From Pontibacter sp. Tf4 (GTDB lineage: Bacteria > Bacteroidota > Bacteroidia > Cytophagales > Hymenobacteraceae): a DNA stretch of 64,000 nt. This document shows positions 17,852 to 25,652 of the stretch, in pieces; position 1 is the stretch's first letter; every line of letters starts with the position of its first letter. Below the pieces are notes generated by a model. That model saw only the letters and a program-made list of their open reading frames with translations. It ran no database searches and was not told where the DNA came from. The stretch lies in the NCBI RefSeq assembly GCF_014212495.1, contig NZ_JACKZC010000007.1:294412-358411 (forward strand). The letters are read 5' to 3'. The translations under genes and the position numbers were made by a program.

Positions 17852-19150
17852 TTATCGCTTTACAAACCGGAGTGTCTGTCGCTCCCCTTTTGTATTACAA
17901 AGGAGCAAACTATAGTTTCCGGCTTTTAAATGACTTACAACCAAAGTGTGTTTTCTAGCTTGGAAAGGAACGGGTTCGTGATAAATGAGCCGGCCGGCAA
18001 AATCGTAAATGGTGATGGTATTACTTTGCTCGGGCAGGTCTAAATTTAAAATACTGGTCGCTATAGTTGGGTAAAGCAGGGCTTTGGTCAGGGCCTTAAC
18101 GTGCACAGCTACAACTTTTGAGTAACTATAGGTGCCATCGTAATCCACTTGCTTAAGCCGGTAAAAAGCTGTTCCGCTTACAGGCTGCTCATCGGTAAAT
18201 CTATAGTTAGACGGAAGTGCGCTGGTGCCTTTGCCTTCTATAGTTGCGACGGCTGCAAACTCTTTCCCGGTAATGCTTCGCTCTACTATAAAATGGCTGT
18301 TATCCTTCTCCGAAGCGGTAGCCCAGTTCAGCTGCACCTGCTGGTTGATCTGCCGGGCCGAGAACGACACTAATTCTACAGGCAGCGGAGTAGGATCGGT
18401 AGGCGCATTGGTCGTCCAGGTCATGCTGAAATCATCAATAGCCAAGCCGTGGTCGTTTTCAAATTCATCAAGGTCTTTCCAGCGCAGCATCACATAATGC
18501 CCGGGTAGTACATGTACTTGTATCGTTGCGGAAACCTGCTTTCGGTTAGCCGGTGCATTTCCGTTTAAAGGTCCTCCGGTTGCATAAAAGACCGGGCCCA
18601 GAAAATTTAGCTCCTTCACATTCGTCCAGCCTGCATCAGATTTGGGAGAAAGGTTAAACGAAGTCGGATCAGCCCCGGTAGCATACCAGAAAGATAACAT
18701 ATGCTGCGGGGTAGCGGGTCTGGCACTCCTCCACTGCTCACCTGTATAGTTTACATTCAAAGATGTAATGGTATGGCCTGTGTTGTTCTGAATCAGCAAT
18801 CCCCAGGCAAATTCACCAACCGTACTGGTGGCAGACGCAATTGAGCCTAATGCACGGTCGGAACTCTTCTCTAAGCCATAACTATACAAGCCGCCATAGT
18901 TAGAAGAGCCTGTGCCTGCAGTTATGGTTGTTGTGGTTGGAACCGTCCGGAAAAGGTACCAACCGGGAAAGTACTGCGTGTTATGCTCCCAGGTGCCTGA
19001 ACCGGAGGCAGGCAGTCCGTCAAAATTCTGGGAATAACTGGATAAATAAGGATGAAGACTTACCTGCGGATAAGCCTTTGTGGCTACCAGCAACACAGCA
19101 ACTATAGCACTCCAGAAAAAGCGGGTAAATTGGGTAGAGAGTTTTACCAT
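17852..19150 (-). CDS. secreted T9SS cargo protein with C-terminal sorting module
   Basis: This 432-residue protein has a signal peptide (cleavage near KAYPQ) and an N-terminal all-beta domain of unknown function (about 30-245). The latter contains YSQNFDGLPASGSGTWEHN and LAIDDFSMTW, as in many Bacteroidota lamin-tail or choice-of-anchor-like exported proteins. From about residue 255 it carries the module PLPVELVSFSARQ...LNWATASEKDNSHFIVERS...YRLKQVDYDG. This is shared with two other proteins in the window and leads to a T9SS type A sorting domain. It is expected to leave through the T9SS and be anchored or released at the surface. The function of the N-terminal domain is not recognised. Confidence 0.8.
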   Translation of the reverse strand: MVKLSTQFTRFFWSAIVAVLLVATKAYPQVSLHPYLSSYSQNFDGLPASGSGTWEHNTQYFPGWYLFRTVPTTTTITAGTGSSNYGGLYSYGLEKSSDRALGSIASATSTVGEFAWGLLIQNNTGHTITSLNVNYTGEQWRSARPATPQHMLSFWYATGADPTSFNLSPKSDAGWTNVKELNFLGPVFYATGGPLNGNAPANRKQVSATIQVHVLPGHYVMLRWKDLDEFENDHGLAIDDFSMTWTTNAPTDPTPLPVELVSFSARQINQQVQLNWATASEKDNSHFIVERSITGKEFAAVATIEGKGTSALPSNYRFTDEQPVSGTAFYRLKQVDYDGTYSYSKVVAVHVKALTKALLYPTIATSILNLDLPEQSNTITIYDFAGRLIYHEPVPFQARKHTLVVSHLKAGNYSLLLCNTKGERQTLRFVKR

Positions 19151-19335
19151 ACAAACTATAAATCAACTTCACATGAGACTACCGGCTATTCATGCCGTCA
19201 ATTTTTCTCAGCTTAACTATAAGTGTATCAGTATAGTTCATCCGGTCATCATGATTTTAGCCAATTTTCTGAAGGGTAGTTAAATTTTAATAAAACCTGA
19301 CTATATTTGATTTTATACATATAAACGATACAACG

Positions 19336-19722
19336 ATGAACACACGTCTTTTAATGGCTGCCAGTGCCTTTTGGTTAGGTGCCTCCGGCCTGTTATTCTC
19401 TTTTTTACCGGAAGAGATTCTGGTCTACGCCGGCGAACAGCCAGCAGGCACATCTGCTATGATGCTGCAACTGTTGGGAGCTGTTTACATGGGCTTTGCG
19501 ATGCTGAACTGGATGGCCAAAGGCAACCTGATCGGCGGAGTGTACAGCAGGCCGGTGGCAATGGGTAACCTCGTACATTTTGTAGTGGCAGGTCTGGCGC
19601 TGCTAAAGGCAGCCTTTGCTACCCCCGATGCTCCGGCATACTGGGTAGCGGGCGGTATCTTTATAGTATTTGCAGTACTTTTCTGGAAAGTGGCATTTAC
19701 ACACCCGCTAAAACAAGCCTGA
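19336..19722 (+). CDS. small four-helix membrane protein, unknown function
   Basis: The 128-residue protein is mostly hydrophobic, with four likely membrane helices (about residues 5-24, 42-60, 77-95 and 103-121). The loops contain PEEILVYAGEQPAGTSAMMLQLLG and AKGNLIGGVYSRPVAMGN. No catalytic motif is visible. It is monocistronic, between the divergent T9SS cargo gene and bioB. The region ahead of it contains TATATTTG (19302-19309), which matches the -7 promoter consensus. I do not recognise a characterised family. Confidence 0.75.
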   Translation: MNTRLLMAASAFWLGASGLLFSFLPEEILVYAGEQPAGTSAMMLQLLGAVYMGFAMLNWMAKGNLIGGVYSRPVAMGNLVHFVVAGLALLKAAFATPDAPAYWVAGGIFIVFAVLFWKVAFTHPLKQA

Positions 19723-19844
19723 TCAACTATAGTTTACCACAGAAGCTACGGGGCTATAAGCATAAATCTTTGAAATTACCTGCTACATTGCATTTTTAAT
19801 TCCTGATTCTCCGATTTACCTTAGCAGCCTAAACCTGTATTATT

Positions 19845-20843
19845 ATGACTCTGATAGCCAATAACGCAGACATCCGCACCGACTGGACGCTGGATGAGAT
19901 AAAAGCCATTTACTACAAGCCTGTACTGGAGCTGATCGTACAAGCTGCAGAAGTACACAAAAAATACCAGGCCACCGGTGAAGTACAGGTATGTACCCTG
20001 CTTTCGGTGAAGACCGGCGGTTGCCCTGAAGATTGCTCTTATTGCCCGCAGGCTGCCCGTTTCCATACCGGTGTAGATGTACATAAGCTGCTAAGCCAGG
20101 AGCAGGTTTTAACTGCCGCACAGCGTGCAAAAGATGGTGGTTCTACCCGTTTCTGTATGGGCGCTGCCTGGCGCGAAGTGCGCGATAACCGCGATTTCGA
20201 TAAGGTGCTGGACATGGTAAAAGGCGTAAACGAAATGGGCCTTGAAGTTTGCTGTACCCTTGGTATGGTAAACGAGTACCAGGCCGAAAAGCTGAAAGAA
20301 GCCGGCCTCTATGCCTATAACCACAACCTCGACACATCCGAAGAGAACTATAGCAACATCATTACCACCCGTACTTACGACGACCGTCTGGATACCATCG
20401 AGAACGTGCGCAAAGCGGGTATCTCGGTTTGCTCTGGCGGTATTATCGGCTTAGGTGAGACCGACGAAGACCGTATTGGAATGTTGCATACGCTGTCTAC
20501 ATTAGTACAGCACCCTGAATCTGTTCCGGTAAATGCACTGGTTCCAGTTAAAGGGACTCCTCTGGAGAATCAGCCATTGGTTACGGTTTGGGAAATGGTG
20601 CGCATGATCGCGACTGCCCGAATTTTAATGCCTAAAACCATGGTTCGCCTGTCGGCTGGCCGTGAGCGCATGAGCGTAACCGAGCAGGCACTTTGCTTCC
20701 TGGCTGGTGCTAACTCCATTTTTACAGGCGAGAAACTGTTAACCACTCCTAACCCGGATTTCGATCAGGACAAAGCCATGTTCGAACTACTGGGCTTGAA
20801 TCCAAGAAAATCATTCAAAGAAGAAACACAGCACGTTTGTTAG
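19845..20843 (+). CDS. bioB: biotin synthase
   Basis: This 332-residue radical SAM enzyme inserts sulfur into dethiobiotin. The radical SAM cluster ligands are Cys60, Cys64 and Cys67 in [16 protein letters not shown]. Further family motifs are RFCMGAAWR (about residue 102), [15 protein letters not shown] (about 157-171) and [10 protein letters not shown] (about 196). LSAGRERMS near the C-terminus includes the Arg that ligates the [2Fe-2S] cluster. It heads the biotin cluster bioB-bioF-bioD-bioA and depends on Fe-S assembly, whose genes lie 2 kb upstream. Confidence 0.97.
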   Translation: MTLIANNADIRTDWTLDEIKAIYYKPVLELIVQAAEVHKKYQATGEVQVCTLLSVKTGGCPEDCSYCPQAARFHTGVDVHKLLSQEQVLTAAQRAKDGGSTRFCMGAAWREVRDNRDFDKVLDMVKGVNEMGLEVCCTLGMVNEYQAEKLKEAGLYAYNHNLDTSEENYSNIITTRTYDDRLDTIENVRKAGISVCSGGIIGLGETDEDRIGMLHTLSTLVQHPESVPVNALVPVKGTPLENQPLVTVWEMVRMIATARILMPKTMVRLSAGRERMSVTEQALCFLAGANSIFTGEKLLTTPNPDFDQDKAMFELLGLNPRKSFKEETQHVC

Positions 20844-20845
20844 TA

Positions 20846-20915
20846 TCTGGATGCTAGATATTAGATGTTAGATTTTATTTATCTCAATCTTCTTACAAGA
20901 GTCTAAGTTCTAATA
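20846..20915. repeat. low-complexity imperfect inverted repeat between bioB and bioF
   Basis: GATGCTAGATATTAGATGTTAG (from about 20849) is opposed by CTAATATCCAATGTCTAGCGTC (about 20910-20931). The repeated word is TAGAT-TTAGA/TCTAA. The right arm runs across the bioF start codon, so folding of the message could affect bioF initiation. Confidence 0.6.
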
Positions 20916-20919
20916 TCCA

Positions 20920-22050
20920 ATGTCTAGCGTCTTAAACAAATTGCAGCAAAAGCTGGCGGAACGGGCAGCGCAGGGCAACCTGCGCACGCTTAAAACCACC
21001 ACCGGCCTTGTCGACTTTTGCTCTAACGACTACCTGGGGCTTGCCCGATCAGAGAAGCTGCGGGAGTTAATTCAGACGGAAGAAAGCAACTATAGACATC
21101 TGCCTTTGGGATCAACCGGCTCCCGGCTTTTATCAGGTAACCACCCGCTTTTCGAAGAACTGGAAACTATAGTTGCAGCTTTCCATAAAGGTGAATCGGC
21201 GCTGCTGTTTAATTCCGGTTACATGGCGAATGTGGGCTTGCTATCGGCACTGCCGCAGCGTGGCGACACCGTGTTTTACGACGAAGCCAGCCACGCCTCC
21301 ATGAAAGACGGCCTGCGCCTGAGCTTTGCCAAAAGCTATAGTTTCAGGCACAATGATGTAGCCGACCTGCGACAGAAACTGAAACTGGCAACAGGTCAGA
21401 TCTATGTAGTAGTTGAGTCTGTTTATTCGATGGATGGCGATAAGGCTCCTTTACAGGAGTTAGCTATAGTTTGCGAAGAACATAATGCCGCCCTTATAGT
21501 TGACGAAGCCCATGCCGTGGGTTTGTATGGCACGAATGGTGAAGGATTAACTATAGCATTAGGCTTACAGGACAAGGTTTTTGCACAGGTTATTACTTAC
21601 GGTAAAGCGATGGGCAGCCATGGGGCTGCTATAGTTGGCCCGAAGGTGCTGCGAGAGTTTCTGGTAAACTATAGCCGGGCCTTTATCTATACTACGGGTT
21701 TGCCAACGCATGCCCTGCTGGCCTTGAAATGTGCTTATAGTTTGCTGCCACAATTACAGCCCGAACGGGAAAGGGTAAAACAGTTAGCTGCTCAACTATA
21801 CGAACAGCTAAATACGATAAAAGGAATCCGTTGTACGCCTGCGGATAGTGTGATACTTTCTGTTTTTACAGAGGATGCTGCCCAGTTAAAGCCGCTGGCC
21901 CAGAGCTTACAGCAGCAGGGTTTTGATGTGCGCCCGGTCATGTCGCCGACAGTACCAAAAGGAAAAGAGAGATTACGTGTAATTGTGCACGCTTATAATA
22001 CTGAAGAAGAAATTGTGGGCCTCGTGCAGGCCATAGCCAACCACTTATGA
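20920..22050 (+). CDS. bioF: 8-amino-7-oxononanoate synthase
   Basis: BioF condenses pimeloyl-ACP (or -CoA) with alanine to give KAPA. This 376-residue PLP enzyme shows SNDYLGLARS (about residue 31), GSTGSRLLSGNHPLFEELE (about 64), VDEAHAVGLYG (about 190) and the Schiff-base lysine Lys229 in ITYGKAMGSHGA. It overlaps bioD by 4 bp (ATGA), so translation is coupled. The gene is unusually rich in the dispersed CTATAG palindrome: seven copies in 1.1 kb, in more than one reading frame. Confidence 0.95.
   Translation: MSSVLNKLQQKLAERAAQGNLRTLKTTTGLVDFCSNDYLGLARSEKLRELIQTEESNYRHLPLGSTGSRLLSGNHPLFEELETIVAAFHKGESALLFNSGYMANVGLLSALPQRGDTVFYDEASHASMKDGLRLSFAKSYSFRHNDVADLRQKLKLATGQIYVVVESVYSMDGDKAPLQELAIVCEEHNAALIVDEAHAVGLYGTNGEGLTIALGLQDKVFAQVITYGKAMGSHGAAIVGPKVLREFLVNYSRAFIYTTGLPTHALLALKCAYSLLPQLQPERERVKQLAAQLYEQLNTIKGIRCTPADSVILSVFTEDAAQLKPLAQSLQQQGFDVRPVMSPTVPKGKERLRVIVHAYNTEEEIVGLVQAIANHL
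21090..21674. repeat. cluster of seven CTATAG palindromes inside bioF
   Basis: CTATAG starts at 21090, 21168, 21336, 21464, 21551, 21629 and 21669. Flanks are mostly AA on the left or TT on the right, so the full form is AACTATAGTT. With equal base frequencies one copy is expected about every 4.1 kb. The copies fall in different reading frames (for example ACT-ATA-GTT and AAC-TAT-AGC), so they do not reflect one peptide motif. This is the densest example of a signal found across most of the window. Confidence 0.9.
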
Positions 22051-22661
22051 AACGCTATTTTGTGACAGGCATCGGAACGGAAGTAGGGAAAACCGTCGCC
22101 GCTGCTATTTTAACCGAAGCCCTGCAAGCCGACTACTGGAAACCAGTGCAAGCCGGCGGACTTGATTTTACAGATACAGACACGGTGCGCAGCCTGGTTT
22201 CTAACCCTGTTTCTGTTTTTCACCCGGAAGCCTACCGCCTTAAAATGGCTGCTTCGCCGCATAAAGCCGCCGCTGCCGAAGGCCGCGAAATTGATGTGCT
22301 TGGCATTACCTTACCCAAAACCAGCAACAACCTGATCGTGGAAGGTGCCGGCGGCCTGATGGTCCCCCTGAACAAGCGCTACCTCATCCTGGATCTGGTA
22401 CAGCAACTGGGCCTGGAAGTGGTACTGGTTTCGCGCAATTATTTAGGTAGTATCAACCACACCCTGCTAACTGCAGAAGTACTGCGTTACCGGAAAGTAC
22501 CAGTGGCAGGCATCATTTTTAACGGCGAAGAAAACAGCTCTACCGAAGATTTTATCATAAAATACACTGGCCTCCGCCGCCTGCCATCTATCCGCCAGGA
22601 AGCTGATTTCTGCCCGGAAACGATTGCCGGGTACGCGAAAGACTTTGTACCCTACCTGTAA
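22047..22661 (+). CDS. bioD: dethiobiotin synthetase
   Basis: The 204-residue ATP-dependent ligase closes the ureido ring of DAPA to dethiobiotin. It begins MKRYFVTGIGTEVGKTVAA, a P-loop of the BioD type (GTEVGKT). The conserved YWKPVQAGG (about residue 30) and VEGAGGLMVPL (about 98) follow. It is slightly short of the usual 210-230 residues but complete in motifs. It overlaps bioF by 4 bp and precedes bioA by 66 bp. Confidence 0.94.
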   Translation: MKRYFVTGIGTEVGKTVAAAILTEALQADYWKPVQAGGLDFTDTDTVRSLVSNPVSVFHPEAYRLKMAASPHKAAAAEGREIDVLGITLPKTSNNLIVEGAGGLMVPLNKRYLILDLVQQLGLEVVLVSRNYLGSINHTLLTAEVLRYRKVPVAGIIFNGEENSSTEDFIIKYTGLRRLPSIRQEADFCPETIAGYAKDFVPYL

Positions 22662-22727
22662 CACCAAGCAAAACAGCCTATCGCTAAAACTCTACAAAAC
22701 AGTTATTTACTTTCTAATTAATTATTT

Positions 22728-24005
22728 ATGAGCTTAGCCGAACGCGACCAACAGATCATCTGGCACCCATACACGCAGATGAAAACAGCTGCTTTGCCAA
22801 TTGCTATAGTTCGCGGCGAAGGTGCGCTTCTGTTTGCCGAGGATGGAAAGGAATATATTGATGCCGTAGCCTCGTGGTGGGTAAACCTGCACGGGCATGC
22901 GCATCCTCACATCGCTGAAAAAGTAGCAGCACAGTTGAAAACACTGGAGCATGTGATCTTTGCCGGCTTCACGCACCAACCTGCTGTGGAGCTGGCCGAA
23001 GGTTTACTGAAGATTCTACCCGAAGGCCAAAGCAAGGTATTTTATTCTGATAACGGCTCTACGGCGGTAGAAGTGGCGCTTAAAATGGCGATACAGTACT
23101 GGGCTAATCTGGGCACTACCAAAAAGAAGATCATTGCTTTCCGGGATTCTTACCACGGCGATACGTTTGGGGCCATGGCCGTGAGCAGCCGAAGTGCGTT
23201 TACCGCGCCTTTCTGGTCGTATTTATTTGAGGTTGATTTTATAGATGTACCTGTTGCCGGAAACGAAGCGGAAACTATAGCGCAGCTTGAAGCTTTGGCA
23301 ATTGCAGGAGACGTTGCTGCCTTTATTTACGAACCGCTGGTTTTAGGCACCGCTGGGATGGTGATGTACGAACCGGAAGTACTGGATCAGCTTCTTGCGA
23401 TCTGCCAGCAGCATAACATTCTAACTATAGCCGACGAAGTGATGACTGGTTTCGGGCGTACCGGTAAACTTTTCGCCAGTCATTATCTGCAAAACAAACC
23501 AGATATGGTTTGCCTCTCGAAAGGCCTGACCGGTGGCACGATGGCGCTGGGCGTTACAACCTGCAACGACAAAATTTACGAGGCTTTTCTGGCAGATGAT
23601 AAAGGCAGAACGCTTTTCCACGGCCACAGTTACACCGCCAACCCGGTTGCTTGCGCGGCAGGTATTGCCAGTCTGGAATTAACTACCAGCCCCCAAACAC
23701 AGCAAAACTTAGAACGCATTACCACCAGTCACCAGGCTTTTGCTGAAGAATTGAAACCCCTGCAAGGCATAAAGGAAGTAAGGCAGCGCGGAACGATACT
23801 GGCCATCGAATTTGCCGATGAAAGCACCTCATACTTCAGCAACTTACGAGACCTGTTTTACAATTACGCATTGGAACAAGGTGTTATCCTGCGGCCATTG
23901 GGCAATATCATCTATATCATTCCGCCCTACTGCATTACGGATGCGCAGCTCGATAAAGTATATCAAACTATAAGAGGCATGCAGGCATTAATTGCTGATC
24001 GTTAA
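22728..24005 (+). CDS. bioA: adenosylmethionine-8-amino-7-oxononanoate aminotransferase
   Basis: BioA uses SAM as amino donor to convert KAPA to DAPA. This 425-residue class III aminotransferase begins with IIWHPYTQMKTA, the BioA signature. It has VASWWVNLHGHAHPHI (about residue 46), YSDNGSTAVEVALKMA (about 106), IADEVMTGFGRTGKLFA (about 233-249) and the PLP lysine Lys265 in CLSKGLTGGTMALG. The SAM-binding aromatic residues (SWW) are present. It lies in the biotin cluster downstream of bioD. Confidence 0.96.
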   Translation: MSLAERDQQIIWHPYTQMKTAALPIAIVRGEGALLFAEDGKEYIDAVASWWVNLHGHAHPHIAEKVAAQLKTLEHVIFAGFTHQPAVELAEGLLKILPEGQSKVFYSDNGSTAVEVALKMAIQYWANLGTTKKKIIAFRDSYHGDTFGAMAVSSRSAFTAPFWSYLFEVDFIDVPVAGNEAETIAQLEALAIAGDVAAFIYEPLVLGTAGMVMYEPEVLDQLLAICQQHNILTIADEVMTGFGRTGKLFASHYLQNKPDMVCLSKGLTGGTMALGVTTCNDKIYEAFLADDKGRTLFHGHSYTANPVACAAGIASLELTTSPQTQQNLERITTSHQAFAEELKPLQGIKEVRQRGTILAIEFADESTSYFSNLRDLFYNYALEQGVILRPLGNIIYIIPPYCITDAQLDKVYQTIRGMQALIADR

Positions 24006-24138
24006 TTGCTGATTGCTATAGTTAAGTTTGCTGAATTTGAGTCCCAGTTATCCGCTTATACCTAACATCCAGATTCAGACATAATCATATAAATCTGTTA
24101 AATCTTTTTAACCAACGGTTCAGACCTGTTGCACAAGT

Positions 24139-25347
24139 TTGAAAGCAGAAAAGCAACATATCGTCATAAAAGGCAGCGGGGCCATATCTCCATTGGGTCA
24201 CGATGCGCAATCTATAGCACAAAGCTATAGTTCCGGCAAACCTGCTTTCAAAACTATAGTTCATCAGGGTAAACCTACGCCTGTTGCTGCACTTCCACCG
24301 GAGGCAGAAGCCCAATTACAGCTCCTCCTGCAAAGTAATCCCAACTATAAACACCTCGATCGCTCCGTGCTGATGGCAGTGTACGCGGCACAGCAGGCCG
24401 CAGAGCAGGCAGGCTGGTTGCAACAGTCAACTATAGACCATGACCTTGGGGTTAATATCGGATCATCGCGCGGGGCAACGGGTTTACTGGAGCAGCATTA
24501 CACCAACTTTCAGCAGGAAAAACTGTCCTCCGGAGCCTCTCCTACTACCACGCTGGGCAACCTGTCGAGTTGGGTGGCGCATGCTGTAAATGCTGGTGGC
24601 GCACAGATAAGTCATTCCATAACTTGCAGCACTGCTTTAATGGCTGTAGCCAATGCCGCAGCCTGGTTAAAAGCAGGAATGGCTAAGCGGTTTTTAGCCG
24701 GCGGCACCGAGGCTCCACTTACCGATTTTACCATTGCCCAGATGAAAGCGGTGGGTATTTACTCTAAACTATACGACCAGCCTTTCCCCTGCCAGCCTTA
24801 TGCTACTGCAAAGCAAAACACGTTTGTGCTGGGCGAAGGTGCCGCTGTTTTCGCCCTCGAACTGGTACACGAAAGCGAACTCAGCCCCGGAACTATAGTT
24901 GTGGAAAGCATTGGCGTTGGTTTTGAACCGATACAAAGTAAAACAGGGATCTCTGCTGAAGGTCTGAACTTTCAGCAAAGTATGCGCCATGCCCTGCAGC
25001 AACTCCCTGACCCGAATGCGGCAATTGATGCTGTTATAACGCATACGCCTGGTACCGCAGCCGGCGATGCTGCAGAACTGCATGCTATACAGGCTGTTTT
25101 CGGAGCCGATCTTCCGGCAGTTATCACCAACAAACACTTACTGGGCCATACCCTTGGGGCATCCGGTGCCCTAAGCATTCAGTTTGCCCTTTATCTCCTC
25201 CAGCTCACCGAAAAATTAAAACAGTATTCGTTTCCTTATCCAACCATGGCCATAGTTGCTTCACCTGCAGGTTCGGTTAAACGGGTGATGGTTAATGCAG
25301 CAGGTTTTGGCGGAAACTCTTCCAGCATCATCCTCAGCGTCATTTAA
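24139..25347 (+). CDS. beta-ketoacyl synthase (KAS I/II-like) following the biotin genes
   Basis: This 402-residue thiolase-fold condensing enzyme has a complete Cys-His-His set: Cys163 (SITCSTALMA), His302 (ITHTPGTAAGD) and His337 (NKHLLGHTLGASG), with Lys332 in the usual place. It is of the FabB/FabF type rather than KAS III/BioZ. Translation appears to start at TTG (24139), because an in-frame stop lies at 24109-24111 and no ATG occurs until far into the domain. It follows bioA by 133 bp in the same direction. No bioC or bioH is in the cluster, so a role in making the pimeloyl precursor is possible but unproven. Confidence 0.85.
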   Translation: MKAEKQHIVIKGSGAISPLGHDAQSIAQSYSSGKPAFKTIVHQGKPTPVAALPPEAEAQLQLLLQSNPNYKHLDRSVLMAVYAAQQAAEQAGWLQQSTIDHDLGVNIGSSRGATGLLEQHYTNFQQEKLSSGASPTTTLGNLSSWVAHAVNAGGAQISHSITCSTALMAVANAAAWLKAGMAKRFLAGGTEAPLTDFTIAQMKAVGIYSKLYDQPFPCQPYATAKQNTFVLGEGAAVFALELVHESELSPGTIVVESIGVGFEPIQSKTGISAEGLNFQQSMRHALQQLPDPNAAIDAVITHTPGTAAGDAAELHAIQAVFGADLPAVITNKHLLGHTLGASGALSIQFALYLLQLTEKLKQYSFPYPTMAIVASPAGSVKRVMVNAAGFGGNSSSIILSVI

Positions 25348-25652
25348 TTACACATACCTTTTTCCCGGTTTTCAGCTAAAGGAAATTACATTTTTTAATC
25401 ATTTCCAAACAATTTATATATGATTCGGTTTTCATATATAACAAATGTGGTATATATTTGAAATCTGTAATTTTATATTTAATCAATATAATAGTGTAAA
25501 CACTGATCCGAAATGTTATATACAATAATAAGAAAGGTGCTATTAACTATTAAAACTGCTGTTCCGCTTGTCCTTTATCTGCATGCCAAAACCAAACTCA
25601 ACACTGGCATCCATTAAAAAGTGTTTGTATTTGTAACCCCTTTTTTGCTGAA
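25348..25652 (+). other. AT-rich spacer with possible promoter for the large cargo gene
   Basis: This 305-bp spacer holds no open frame of note. It is markedly AT-rich. TATATTTG at 25453-25460 matches the -7 element, with TTTT (25429-25432) in place of TTTG 20 bases upstream, so a promoter is plausible but weak. No CTATAG copy and no clear terminator for the preceding synthase gene are seen. Confidence 0.4.
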
